This document shows positions 24,631 through 32,742 of a stretch of 64,000 nucleotides of DNA, piece after piece (position 1 is the first letter of the stretch; each line of letters opens with the position of its first letter). Made by a program: the position numbers and the translations under genes. Under the pieces are notes generated by a model. It had not been told where the DNA came from. It did no database searches and saw only the letters and a list, made by a program, of their open reading frames with translations. Source of the stretch: Hamadaea tsunoensis DSM 44101 (GTDB lineage: Bacteria; Actinomycetota; Actinomycetes; Mycobacteriales; Micromonosporaceae); NCBI RefSeq assembly GCF_000428945.1, contig NZ_AUAX01000020.1, positions 62,001 through 126,000 of the forward strand. Direction: 5' to 3'.

Positions 24631-26406
24631 ATGACCGCGCGCACCTCCCGGACCTGGCTGCCGTACTCGATCGCGGTGGTGGCGGGCCTCGCGGTGATGG
24701 CCGCCGCCTACGTGTTCGTCCAGAACCGCCAGCCCGCGGTGGACCGGGCCGCCTGCGTGGGACTGGAGGTCGTCTCCTCGACGGAGAAGGACGTGCTGGT
24801 CCGCGAGCTCGCCGACCGCTACAACACGAGCGACCGCACGTACGCCGGCCACTGCGCCCGGGTCACCGTCCACGGCCTGACCTCGGGCGTGGCGATGGAC
24901 GCGCTCGACCAGGGCTGGGCGAGGCAGCAGCCCGACATCCCGGTGCCGCAGGTGTGGCTGCCGTCCTCGACCCTGTGGACCGGCCAGCTGCAGCTGCGCG
25001 ACCGGGCCGCCGGCCGCCCCGAACAGACCCCGGGCACGAAGTTCCCGTCGGTCGCGAGCAGCCCGCTGGTCATCGCGATGAAGCAGCCGCAGGGTGAACT
25101 CCTGCAGTCCAAGGGCCCGCTCGGCTGGAACGACATCCTCGGGCTGTCCGGCGAGCAGGGCTGGGCGAAGTTCGGCCGCCCGGACTGGGGCCGGTTCACC
25201 TTCGGCAAGGACAACCCGAACCTGTCCACCTCCGGCCTGGCCGCGACCATCGCCACCTACTACGCGGCGACGGTCGGCAAGTCCAGCGACCTGACCACCG
25301 ACGACCTCAAGGACCCCGAGGTCACGCGGTTCGTGCGGCAGATCGAGGCGAACGTCTCCCACTACAGCGACGACGTCGTGGACCTGCTGAGGTCCGTGGC
25401 CGCCAACGACCAGACCACGGTGTCCACAGGGGACGGACCCGGCGACCTGAGCGCGATCGTCACCCAGGAGGAGCTGGTCTACCTCTACAACGAGGGCGAG
25501 CTCTCGCCGAACAAGAAGAAGAAGCCGAAGGTGCCGCTGGTCGCGCTCTACCCGAAGGAGGGCACGTACAACCTCGACCACCCCTACGTCGTCTTCCCGT
25601 CGGACAGCGCCGCCCAGAAGGCCGCGGCCGCCGACTTCCTCGCGTACCTGCAGGAGCCGGCGCAGCAGGCCGCCTTCGCCGCCGTCGGCTTCCGTGACCA
25701 CGACCAGAACGCCACCGCCGACCTCGTCCAGACCGTCCGCGGCAAGGACAGCGCGCACCTGACCTACTTCTCCACCCCCGACCCCGAAGTGATCCAGGGC
25801 ATCCTCGGCAGCTGGGGCACGCTGCGCAAGAAGGCCAACATCCTGCTCGCCGTGGACACCTCCGGCTCGATGGCCAAGCACATCGAGAAGGGCACCCGCC
25901 TGCAGATCGCCGCCGGCGCGGTCGCCAACGGCATCAAGCTGCTCAACTCCCAGGACCGGGTCGGCCTGTGGACGTTCTCCTCCGAGACGTCCGCGCGCCC
26001 CTCCCAGCCCTACACCAGCGAGGTACCGCTCGGCCCGTTCGCCGCCGGCCCGGTCGACGCCAAGCTCGCGGCCCGCAAACCCGCGGGGAACACGGCGCTC
26101 TACACCACGATCCGCGCCGCGCACGACTACCTCACCGCGAACTACGACTCCAGCCGGATCAACGCGGTCGTCGTCCTCACCGACGGCAAGAACGAGTACG
26201 CGAAGGACAACGACCTCGACCGGCTGCTCGCGGACGTCAAACTGGATCCGCGGAAGCCGGTGAAGATCTTCTGCATCGCGTTCGACGACGAGTCGGACCT
26301 GGCGACGCTCACGAAGATCGCGAGCGCGGCCAGTGGGAAGGCGTTCGACGCCCAGAACCCGTCGACCATCGGCGACGCCTTCGTCAAGGTCGTCTCCAGC
26401 TTCTAG
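24631..26406 (+). CDS. Membrane-anchored VWA protein with solute-binding-like domain
   Basis: 591 residues. N-terminal membrane helix at residues 12-31, then a substrate-binding-protein-like region (about 45-385; VSSTEKDVLVRELADRYNTS, LVIAMKQPQGELL, ADFLAYLQEPAQQAAFAAVG) and a C-terminal von Willebrand A domain (about 403-590) with an intact MIDAS start, Asp409 in AVDTSGSM, and the later VVVLTDGKNEY. The protein faces outside and may bind a ligand and a metal-dependent partner. The gene is 12 bp after the kinase, so the kinase may phosphorylate or be controlled by it. The stop is 28 bp before the repeat at 26434. Confidence 0.88.
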   Translation: MTARTSRTWLPYSIAVVAGLAVMAAAYVFVQNRQPAVDRAACVGLEVVSSTEKDVLVRELADRYNTSDRTYAGHCARVTVHGLTSGVAMDALDQGWARQQPDIPVPQVWLPSSTLWTGQLQLRDRAAGRPEQTPGTKFPSVASSPLVIAMKQPQGELLQSKGPLGWNDILGLSGEQGWAKFGRPDWGRFTFGKDNPNLSTSGLAATIATYYAATVGKSSDLTTDDLKDPEVTRFVRQIEANVSHYSDDVVDLLRSVAANDQTTVSTGDGPGDLSAIVTQEELVYLYNEGELSPNKKKKPKVPLVALYPKEGTYNLDHPYVVFPSDSAAQKAAAADFLAYLQEPAQQAAFAAVGFRDHDQNATADLVQTVRGKDSAHLTYFSTPDPEVIQGILGSWGTLRKKANILLAVDTSGSMAKHIEKGTRLQIAAGAVANGIKLLNSQDRVGLWTFSSETSARPSQPYTSEVPLGPFAAGPVDAKLAARKPAGNTALYTTIRAAHDYLTANYDSSRINAVVVLTDGKNEYAKDNDLDRLLADVKLDPRKPVKIFCIAFDDESDLATLTKIASAASGKAFDAQNPSTIGDAFVKVVSSF

Positions 26407-26433
26407 AAGATCAAGATCATATAAGCATTTTGT

Positions 26434-26605
26434 CCCGGGTTCGTCGATCTCACCTCCGCTCCTCCCGCGGGAGACCGTTCCGCCCCTATCGCTTCGCTCC
26501 GGGGACTCCACTGCCAGGTGGGTGGGGCGAAGCATCCATCACCGTCGTCCGGTCACCGCTTCACCCCACCCCCGCCCGGGCTTTGTCGCGACTGTCCGAT
26601 ATGGC
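26434..26605 (+). repeat. 3'-end repeat element, copy 2
   Basis: Starts CCCGGGTTCGTCGATCTCAC 28 bp after the VWA stop and ends with the exact 21-bp box at 26582-26602. It contains the 12-bp palindrome CTCCCGCGGGAG. Preceded by an A/T-rich run with AAGATCAAGATC. Together with the inverted copy at 27186 it brackets the whole 26407-27461 intergenic region, which contains no gene. Confidence 0.85.
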
Positions 26606-26628
26606 GGCTGGGCGGATCGGCTGGCCGG

Positions 26629-26775
26629 TGATCATTCGCGGCTGGGATGTAGTTTCCGTGCCCATCCCATTGATCCATTGCGGCTGGGATGTCGGTAATG
26701 GCCGTTTTCCTACATCCCGGCCGCTGTAGATCATGGGAGAGGGGTGCGTTGTGACATCTCAGCCGCTGTGGATCA
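26629..26775. repeat. Four-arm TGATC phased repeat, subfamily 4
   Basis: Forward 22-bp arms at 26629-26650 and 26671-26692, inverted arms at 26712-26733 and 26754-26775. Arms read TGATCCATTGCGGCTGGGAT then GT, with few differences. Steps of 42 bp on each side, inner palindrome 63 bp, total 147 bp. A single degenerate arm of this subfamily is at 50818-50839. Confidence 0.85.
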
Positions 26776-26856
26776 CGTCCACGCCGTACTGTCGACGGCC
26801 AACGTCTGGAATGCGGGAATGATCTTCCGCCAGGTGGGCGCCGGGTTTGGATTTCT

Positions 26857-27002
26857 TGATCGATTACGGCTGAGGTGTAAATCCAGCCCGATCTGCATGA
26901 TCAATTACGCGTCAGGTGCAGTAAAACCCGGTCAGCGCGCTCCAGAACCGTAAACGATCATGCACCGAGTGGCCGTTTTCGCACCTCAGCCGTAAACGAT
27001 CA
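26857..27002. repeat. Four-arm TGATC phased repeat, subfamily 1, copy 2
   Basis: Outer arms 26857-26877 and 26982-27002, inner arms starting at 26898 and ending at 26960. Total 146 bp, inner palindrome 63 bp. The whole stretch 26815-27049 is a diverged copy of 12740-12972, including the box on the right. Confidence 0.85.
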
Positions 27003-27028
27003 CCCCGTCGGCCGCCGCCCCAGCACCC

Positions 27029-27049
27029 ATATCGGACAGTCGCGACAAA
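27029..27049 (-). repeat. TTTGTCGCGACTG box flanking the array
   Basis: Exact 21-bp box on the minus strand, 26 bp after the array end, with its ATAT end towards the array. Confidence 0.75.
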
Positions 27050-27099
27050 GCCCGAACCGGCCAGGGTCGGACGGTGGCCCCGATCTCCAAGATGGCCGA

Positions 27100-27167
27100 C
27101 GATCTTGCGCGAATGCCCCGAATTTCGTCCGATGCACCCGAAATGCCCGGACATTCGCGCAAGATCG
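27100..27167. repeat. Inverted repeat with 16-bp perfect arms
   Basis: CGATCTTGCGCGAATG (27100-27115) is perfectly inverted at 27152-27167, with a smaller nested ATTTCG/CGAAAT pair inside. It does not follow the TGATC spacing rule and seems to be a separate structure. Confidence 0.65.
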
Positions 27168-27185
27168 TGGACCGTAACGGGTACA

Positions 27186-27407
27186 AGTCGGACAGTCGGG
27201 ACAAAGGCCCGGCGGGGTGGGTAGGGCCGGGCGGGGTGGGGTGAGGCCCGGTGGGGTGAGGCCGGGCGGGGGTGGGGTGAGGCGGTGACTGGGCGACGGT
27301 GATGGATGCTTCGCCCCACTCACCTGGCAGTGGAGTCCCCGGAGCGCAGCGATAGGGGCGGAACGGTCTCCCGCGGGAGGAGCGGAGGTGAGATCGGCGA
27401 ACCCGGG
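27186..27407 (-). repeat. 3'-end repeat element, copy 3 (inverted), with G-rich insertion
   Basis: Read on the minus strand it starts CCCGGGTTCGCCGATCTCAC 55 bp after the stop of the histidine kinase gene and ends with a diverged box (27189-27205 keeps CGGACAGTCGGGACAAA). Compared with the other copies it has an extra G-rich stretch at 27206-27290 made of GGGGTGAGGCC-like units that could form a G-quadruplex. Confidence 0.8.
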
Positions 27408-27461
27408 ACATGAATATGATCTTCAAGTTGATCTTGAATGTGTTCCGGCCCGCCGGACCGG

Positions 27462-28547
27462 TCAGGGGAGGGGGAAGGTGATGTGGGCGTCGAGACCGCC
27501 GGTGGCGCGGGGGTGGAGCGTGATGCTCCCTTCGTGGGCGGTGACGATCGCGCGGACGATCGACAGCCCGAGCCCGACCCCGTCGTGGCGGGTGCGTGCC
27601 GCCCGCCCGCGGAAGAACGGTTCCAGCAGTCGCACTTGCTCGTCGGGTGAGATGGCTCGCCCGTCGTTGCCGATCCGCACGTGGGCCCGGCCTTCTGATA
27701 CTCCGGTGTGGACGGTGATATTGGACCCGTAGCGGACGGCGTTGTCCAGGAGATTGCCCACCATGCGGTCGAGCAGGACCGGATCGCCGTGTACCGGTGC
27801 GGGCAGCAGGTCGGTGACGGTTTCACCGTTCACCTGGTCGGCGGCGATCGTGGCGAGGTCGACGGGCGTCCGCTGGACCGGGCCGGCCTGGCTGTGGGCC
27901 AGGGTGAGCAGGCCGTCGAGGGTGTCGCGGCTGCGGTCGATGGCGATGCGGATGTCGGCGGCCATCGCGAGCAGTTCGTCGCGGCCGGGCTCGCCGTCGA
28001 GGGTGACGTCGAGGGCGGTACGCATCGTCGTCAGCGGCGTACGCAGTTCGTGGGCGGCGTTGGCGGTGAACATCCGCTGGCTGTCGAGGATCCGGTCGCG
28101 GTCGGCGAGGCCGGCCTGGACCCGGTCGAGCATGCCGTTGACGGTGGCGGCGAGCGTGGTCAGCTCGTCGGCGGCCGGGCCGACGGGGACGCGTTCGGAG
28201 AGGTTCTCGGCCGACAGCCGCCGGGCCGTCTCGGTGATGCCGCGGATCGGGCGCAGGACGCGGCCGGCGAGCCACCAGCCGAGGGCGGCACCGAGCAGCG
28301 TGACGACGGCGAGGGCGACGGCGGCCTGGGTGAGGAGGTCGGAGAGGGTGGCCGCGCGTACGCCGTCCACGATGGAGGGTGCCGGTGGCATCGGATTGGT
28401 CCCGGAGGTCCACGTCAGCTGGATGGCGTGGACGGGGCGGCGCAGCATCAGCACGTAGGTGAGGCCGGCGAGGACGATGCCGGTGGCGAGGACCAGGGCG
28501 GTGTACAGGATCGTCAGCCGCGCCCGGGCGGTCAGGCGTACGCGCAT
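27462..28547 (-). CDS. HAMP sensor histidine kinase
   Basis: 361 residues. Two membrane helices (about 13-35 and 72-93) enclose a short extracytoplasmic loop of about 36 residues; HAMP follows (VLRPIRGITETARRL), then the dimerisation box with phospho-acceptor His166 in NAAHELRTPLTTMRTAL, N-box NLLDNAVRYG and G2 GVGLGLSIVRAIV. The start overlaps the stop of the response-regulator gene by one base (TGATG), so they form one two-component unit. The loop is too small for a large ligand domain; an intramembrane or accessory-dependent signal is possible. Confidence 0.93.
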   Translation of the reverse strand: MRVRLTARARLTILYTALVLATGIVLAGLTYVLMLRRPVHAIQLTWTSGTNPMPPAPSIVDGVRAATLSDLLTQAAVALAVVTLLGAALGWWLAGRVLRPIRGITETARRLSAENLSERVPVGPAADELTTLAATVNGMLDRVQAGLADRDRILDSQRMFTANAAHELRTPLTTMRTALDVTLDGEPGRDELLAMAADIRIAIDRSRDTLDGLLTLAHSQAGPVQRTPVDLATIAADQVNGETVTDLLPAPVHGDPVLLDRMVGNLLDNAVRYGSNITVHTGVSEGRAHVRIGNDGRAISPDEQVRLLEPFFRGRAARTRHDGVGLGLSIVRAIVTAHEGSITLHPRATGGLDAHITFPLP

Positions 28548-29200
28548 CAGGCGATCCGGTAGCCGGCGCCGGTCACGGTGTGGATCACGGGCGGGTCGCC
28601 GAGCTTGCGGCGCAGCGTGCCGACGGTGATCCGGACGGCGTTGGTGAACGGGTCGGCGTGCTCGTCCCACACCTTGTCCAGCAACGTCTCCGCGCTCACG
28701 ACGTCACCGGCCGCGGCGAGCAGGCGTTCGAGGACGCCGAACTCCTTCGGGGTCAGGTGCAGCAGCCGCCCGGACCGTTCGGCCGTCCGCCGGGCGGAGT
28801 CGAGCACGAGATCGCCGTGCCGCAGGACCGGCGGCCGGGCCGGTGCCGCCCGCCGTGCGAGGGCGCGTACGCGGGCCACGAGTTCGGTGAACGCGAACGG
28901 CTTGCCGAGATAGTCGTCGGCCCCCAGATCCAGTCCGCGTACGCGGTCCTCGACCGTGCCGGAGGCGGTCAGCATCAGGATGCGGGCCGTCCCGTCCTCG
29001 GTGAGGCGGCGGCAGACGGCGTCGCCGTGCACCACCGGCAGATCCCGGTCGAGGACCACGACGTCGTAGGGGGTGAGCGCGTACTTGTCCAGCGCGGTCC
29101 GGCCGTCGAGCGCCAGGTCGACCGCGAACCCGTGCTTGCGCAGCCCGGCCGCGATGTAGCCGGCCAGCGGCTCCTCGTCCTCCACCAGCAGCACCTTCAC
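28547..29200 (-). CDS. OmpR-family response regulator
   Basis: 217 residues. Receiver domain 1-115 with acidic pocket E7-D8, phospho-acceptor Asp51 in VVLDRDLP, the Thr switch in LMLTASG and Lys in LGKPFAF. C-terminal winged helix (residues about 125-217) with TPKEFGVLERLLAAAGDVVS and RRKLGDPPVIHTVTGAGYRI. GTG 29200 is the start. It is divergent from the secreted serine hydrolase at 29317; two CCTATGG repeats 11 bp apart lie between them and fit an OmpR-type site, so the regulator may control that hydrolase and itself. Confidence 0.94.
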   Translation of the reverse strand: MKVLLVEDEEPLAGYIAAGLRKHGFAVDLALDGRTALDKYALTPYDVVVLDRDLPVVHGDAVCRRLTEDGTARILMLTASGTVEDRVRGLDLGADDYLGKPFAFTELVARVRALARRAAPARPPVLRHGDLVLDSARRTAERSGRLLHLTPKEFGVLERLLAAAGDVVSAETLLDKVWDEHADPFTNAVRITVGTLRRKLGDPPVIHTVTGAGYRIA

Positions 29201-29223
29201 CCGGCCCAGTATGCCCGCGCGGA

Positions 29224-29241
29224 CCTATGGACCGCCTATGG
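29224..29241. promoter_or_regulatory. 11-bp-phased direct repeat, putative response-regulator site
   Basis: CCTATGG at 29224-29230 and again at 29235-29241, an 11-bp period (one helical turn) as expected for OmpR-type dimers bound head to tail. Located between the response-regulator gene and the divergent serine hydrolase. Confidence 0.45.
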
Positions 29242-29316
29242 CCGCAGCATCGGGCCGCCATCGCCGCGCGTGCCTAGAACTTCTTCCCAGAGGTCTTCCG
29301 ACGAAAGGCGAAGCGA

Positions 29317-30477
29317 ATGACGACTCGACGCTCGATGCTGGGCGTACTCGGCGCGTTGCCGGTGGCCGCGAGCGCGACCCTGGCGACGGCCGGCTCGGCG
29401 TACGCGGACACGGGCAGCGGCGCCCTCGGACCGGGCGGCGAGTTCGACCGGTTCGTGGCCGGCCTGGCAGCCAGGGACGAGTTCTCCGGCAACGTGCTGG
29501 TCACCCGGCACGGCCGGACGGTGCTCGCCCGGTCCTACGGCTGGGCCGACCGCGCCCGCGGCGTCCGCAACAGCCCGGACACCAGGTTCGCGATGGCCTC
29601 GGTGACCAAGCTGTTCACCGCGGTCGCCGTCGCGCGGCTGGCCCAGGACCGCAAGCTGTACTACAAGAGCACGATCGGGGAGTACCTGGACGGGTTCGCA
29701 CCCGCGGTCGCCGACCACGTCACCGTCCACCACCTGCTCACGCACACCTCCGGGCTCGGCGACTACATGCAGGCGCCGGGGTTCTGGGACGTCGCGGCGA
29801 CCTGGGCGAGCGCCGGGCAGATGCTGGCCGGCCCGCTCGGCTTCATCCGGGCCGAGACGCCCGCGTTCGCGCCCGGCGCGGGCATGTCCTACAGCAACTC
29901 GGGATTCCACGTCCTCGGCGCGATCGTCGCGAAGGCCGCCGGCTCGTCCTACTACGACTACGTGCGTACGGCGGTGTTCGAACGGGCCGGCATGGCGGCC
30001 ACGGAGTTCGCCGCGAAGCCGGAGTTCTCGACCGACCGGCGCTTCGCGCACCCGTATCCGACCGCGGCGGACGGTACGCGCTCCGACGACGTCGCCGGGC
30101 GGCTCTATCAGGGCACGCCGAGCGGGGACGCGTACACGACCTGCCGCGACCTCGACACGTTCGCCCGCGCGCTCCTCGGCGACCGCCTGCTCGAACCGGC
30201 CTTCACCCGGCTCACCCTCAACGGCAAGGTCCTGCTGCCGTCCCCGCCCGGACCGCCGCCCGCCACGTCGAGGTTGCGTACCGCGATGCAGGCGTACGGG
30301 CCGGTCGCCGCGCTCGTCACCGACGAGTGGGTGGTCGGCCACGGCGGCGGTTCGCCGGGCGAGTCCACCAGCCTCGACATGTACACCGGCAGCGGCTGGG
30401 TCGTGACGGTCCTCGCCAACTACGACAACGCCGCCCAGGCGGTCGCCATGGCGGCCCGCGACCTCATCAAGGCCTGA
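29317..30477 (+). CDS. Secreted serine hydrolase (class C beta-lactamase / D-Ala-D-Ala peptidase-like)
   Basis: 386 residues. The N-terminus MTTRRSMLGVLGALPVAASA is Tat-like, with an AYA-DT cleavage site after residue 30. Catalytic Ser95 and Lys98 are in ASVTKLF, and Tyr192 in SYSNSGFHVLGAIV provides the second motif; HGGGSPG is the third. These match the DD-peptidase/class C beta-lactamase/esterase superfamily (PF00144). It probably acts on cell wall peptides or esters outside the membrane. Divergent from the two-component system at 27462-29200. Confidence 0.92.
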   Translation: MTTRRSMLGVLGALPVAASATLATAGSAYADTGSGALGPGGEFDRFVAGLAARDEFSGNVLVTRHGRTVLARSYGWADRARGVRNSPDTRFAMASVTKLFTAVAVARLAQDRKLYYKSTIGEYLDGFAPAVADHVTVHHLLTHTSGLGDYMQAPGFWDVAATWASAGQMLAGPLGFIRAETPAFAPGAGMSYSNSGFHVLGAIVAKAAGSSYYDYVRTAVFERAGMAATEFAAKPEFSTDRRFAHPYPTAADGTRSDDVAGRLYQGTPSGDAYTTCRDLDTFARALLGDRLLEPAFTRLTLNGKVLLPSPPGPPPATSRLRTAMQAYGPVAALVTDEWVVGHGGGSPGESTSLDMYTGSGWVVTVLANYDNAAQAVAMAARDLIKA

Positions 30478-30500
30478 GGCCGTTTGGCTCATCCTTCAGA

Positions 30501-30534
30501 ATCAAGATTCTTTTGTCCCTAAAACGATCTTGAT
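30501..30534. terminator. Putative bidirectional terminator hairpin
   Basis: ATCAAGAT (30501-30508) and ATCTTGAT (30527-30534) are perfectly inverted around an A/T-rich loop, between the convergent serine hydrolase and GNAT genes, with T-rich sequence next to each arm. Confidence 0.55.
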
Positions 30535-30539
30535 CTTCT

Positions 30540-31025
30540 TCAGAGCACGGGCTGGTTCCGCAGGACGTAGCGGACGAAGCCGCTGTGCGGGGTGTAGGAG
30601 TCGTAGAGCGCGCGGGCCTGGTGGTTGGACTCGCGGGTCTGCCAGTAGAGCGTCGACCAGCCCTCCTCGCGCGTGCGCAGCCACAGCCAGTCGATGAGCG
30701 CCCGCCCGGCCCCGCCGCCGCGGGCGACGGGATCGACGTACAGATCCTGCAGGTAGCACACGGGCGTCAGGTGCGAGGTGCTGTCGTGCAGGAGGTAGTT
30801 GGCCATGCCAAGGATGCTGCGGCCGCCGTCGCCGGCGCGCTCCGCGACGATCGCGAAGATCGGCACCGCCGGGTCGAGGATGCGCGCCCACGTGCGGCGC
30901 GTGATCTCCTCGACCGGCTCACGCTCATAGAATCTGGTGTACGCGTCCCACAGCACGCGCCAGCGCGCCTCGTCGGCGGGGACGACGGCGCGGACGGTGA
31001 TGGACGGATAAGGCTCGGCGGGCAT
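30540..31025 (-). CDS. GNAT-family N-acetyltransferase
   Basis: 161 residues. Standard GNAT layout: TVRAVVPADEARWRVLWDAY at the N-terminus, YLQDLYVDPVARGGGAGRAL as the acetyl-CoA-binding motif A (R-x-x-G-x-G-R type), and NHQARALYDSYTPHSGFVRY at the C-terminus. It resembles spermidine/amine acetyltransferases of the YhhY/PaiA range but the substrate is unknown. Starts at 31025 or 31052 are both possible; I prefer 31025 because the domain begins about 8 residues later. Confidence 0.88.
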   Translation of the reverse strand: MPAEPYPSITVRAVVPADEARWRVLWDAYTRFYEREPVEEITRRTWARILDPAVPIFAIVAERAGDGGRSILGMANYLLHDSTSHLTPVCYLQDLYVDPVARGGGAGRALIDWLWLRTREEGWSTLYWQTRESNHQARALYDSYTPHSGFVRYVLRNQPVL

Positions 31026-31117
31026 GCGGCCATGATATTTTCCCGTCGCCATCGACCGGCGGGAGGATGATCGCCGAAACGGGTTCGCGGCCGGGCCGGG
31101 AAATCTACCGTCGAACC

Positions 31118-31828
31118 ATGGCCAACCATACCCTGCAGGAGTGCGAGCGGTCCGAGGAGATCACCGGCCGGCGCGTCGTGATCGAGGACTACGACGGCAG
31201 CCACGCGACCCTCTGCCGCCGGGGCCTGTGGGTCGGCCGCGACATCCTGTTCGTCCAGACCGTCGCGCTGTGTTTCGAGCACGACCCGGACCGGCTGAAC
31301 GTCTTCTGGAGCCTGCAGAACGACACCGAGATCCTCTACCCGGTCCCGGGCACCGGCCCGACCGGCATCGTGCCGAACACCCCCGGAATCCGGTGGATCT
31401 GGCCGTACCAAGGGTTGCAGCACCGGATCGCGTTCGTCGGCGTACCGGGGGCGACGCCGTTCGCGGTGCAGGCTCAGGTGCTCTACCAGGAGGAGGCCGG
31501 CGGCCCGATCATCACCGGGCCGTCGGCGTCGGTCGAGGTGAGCGGCCGGCGTACCGTCTGGCCGCCCGACAAACTGGCCGAGGAGGAGCGCTGCCGCCAA
31601 GCCTGGTACGACATCCTCAGCCGCTACGTCCGCTGGAAGGAACCGCGTACCGGGGAACCGGTCATGTGGCTTGACGAGATCCACGGCCGCGACGCCCACG
31701 AGGTGGCCGCACTGGTCGACCAGGTAGAGGCGGGTGGCGACGATCCCGAACTGATCGCCGCCGTCGAACAGGAACTGTCCGCCCGCGTCCTCCGCGCCCA
31801 GGTACGCGCCGCCCGCCGCGCCCGATAG
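31118..31828 (+). CDS. Hypothetical protein, no recognised domain
   Basis: 236 residues, not recognised. A beta-rich N-terminal half (VVIEDYDGSHATLCRRGLWV, then NVFWSLQNDTEILYPVPGT and AFVGVPGATPFAVQAQVLYQ) is followed by a helical, acidic and Arg-rich C-terminal half (EEERCRQAWYDILSRY to the final RAARRAR). No signal peptide or membrane helix. An in-frame ATG at 31067 exists but its GGGAGG abuts it; ATG 31118 is preferred. The gene is divergent from the GNAT gene and convergent with a small secreted protein. Confidence 0.6.
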   Translation: MANHTLQECERSEEITGRRVVIEDYDGSHATLCRRGLWVGRDILFVQTVALCFEHDPDRLNVFWSLQNDTEILYPVPGTGPTGIVPNTPGIRWIWPYQGLQHRIAFVGVPGATPFAVQAQVLYQEEAGGPIITGPSASVEVSGRRTVWPPDKLAEEERCRQAWYDILSRYVRWKEPRTGEPVMWLDEIHGRDAHEVAALVDQVEAGGDDPELIAAVEQELSARVLRAQVRAARRAR

Positions 31829-31832
31829 CGGT

Positions 31833-32159
31833 CTATTTGCAGGTGAAATTGGTGGTGGAACTGCCCGGCCCGCTGAAGGTGACGCGGACGTTGTGGCGGC
31901 TGGCGACCACACAGGAACCGCCCATCGAGGACGCGTTGTCCGCGCCGGCCACATGCGTGCCGTCGAGGTACCAGACCTCGCTCGCATAGCCGCTCGGCAG
32001 GTAGCAGTCGAAGTAGCCGCCCTCGCTCTCGCACTGCACGAGGGATGCGGCGTTCGCCGGGGAGGTGGCGGTCAGGGTCGCGGCCGCGCCGAGGAGGACG
32101 GCGAAAGCGACGCGGCGGATGCGCTGGGGGAGAGCGGAACCGGTCAAGGGAGTCGTCAT
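31833..32159 (-). CDS. Small secreted protein with four cysteines
   Basis: 108 residues. Signal peptide RVAFAVLLGAAATLTATSPANAA with cleavage near residue 38, leaving a mature domain of about 70 residues with Cys in LVQCESEGGYFDCYLPSG, GGSCVVAS and the C-terminal TNFTCK. These four Cys could form two disulphides. The mature part looks like a small beta-sandwich; function unknown. Start 32159 is chosen over 32186 and 32219 because it leaves a normal signal length. Four bp separate its stop from the convergent gene. Confidence 0.7.
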   Translation of the reverse strand: MTTPLTGSALPQRIRRVAFAVLLGAAATLTATSPANAASLVQCESEGGYFDCYLPSGYASEVWYLDGTHVAGADNASSMGGSCVVASRHNVRVTFSGPGSSTTNFTCK

Positions 32160-32274
32160 GGCGAGGACTGTAAATGTGTAACGCATCCACCACAATCGCC
32201 GTATAGGATTTTCCTTCACTGGCTCGCGTCCGGGCGGGGCGGCTCCTCGTGCAGGACTCGCCGGCGGCCTGGAC

Positions 32275-32295
32275 TTTGTCGCGACTGTCCGATAT
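32275..32295 (+). repeat. TTTGTCGCGACTG box flanking the array
   Basis: Exact 21-bp box, 69 bp before the array at 32365, with its ATAT end facing it, the same arrangement as at 4474. Confidence 0.75.
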
Positions 32296-32364
32296 GCAGG
32301 GTGTCCGACTCGCTCAGGGAGCGCGTTCGGGATGCTGTAGGTCGGCGCAGCGGCACGATCAGCG

Positions 32365-32510
32365 TGATCGAATACCGCTATTACGGCACCGCGGTGGCGA
32401 TTCCCTTGATCGAATACCGCTAATATGGCAAGAGAGCGCTTTCTTGCCGTAATGACGGTATTTGATCATGCTGATGGGGTGGGAACTGCCGTTATAGCGG
32501 CAAACGATCA
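32365..32510. repeat. Four-arm TGATC phased repeat, subfamily 2, copy 2
   Basis: Forward 24-bp arms at 32365-32388 and 32407-32430, inverted arms at 32445-32468 and 32487-32510, reading TGATCGAATACCGCTATTAC then GGCA. Arm steps 42 bp, inner palindrome 62 bp, total 146 bp. Counterpart of 4562-4707. The gap 32160-32742 contains only these repeats and no gene. Confidence 0.85.
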
Positions 32511-32551
32511 CTGGCCGCAGGCGTGCTCGGCTTGATCGCGGCACGAAGGCT

Positions 32552-32655
32552 TGATCAAGTACCCGAATGCTGTCAAAACCGGCCCGATTTTGCAGCTCCC
32601 CGGCTCTTGATCAAGCAATGGAGATCAACATCTACAGCTTTCGGGCACTCGATCA
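32552..32655. repeat. Three-arm TGATC phased repeat, subfamily 6, copy 2
   Basis: TGATCA at 32552, inverted ends at 32613 and 32655; spacing 62 and 42 bp, total 104 bp, identical to 4748-4851. Shares CTTGATCAAGCAATGGAGAT with that copy. Confidence 0.7.
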
Positions 32656-32742
32656 CGGCCAACCACTCCACGGCCGAACCGGTCCCCGGCCGCACGGGTC
32701 TCCGGCCGAACGGGTCGTAGGGCGTACGTGGTGTCGATGTGA

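Noticed and set aside
26912-27426. Several open frames in the 26.4-27.4 kb interval
   Set aside because: They read across inverted repeats in both directions and give Pro/Arg/Ser-rich sequence; none has a start with a Shine-Dalgarno.
31067-31117. N-terminal extension of the hypothetical protein at 31118
   Set aside because: The upstream ATG has its purine-rich site directly abutting it, and the added residues look like intergenic sequence.
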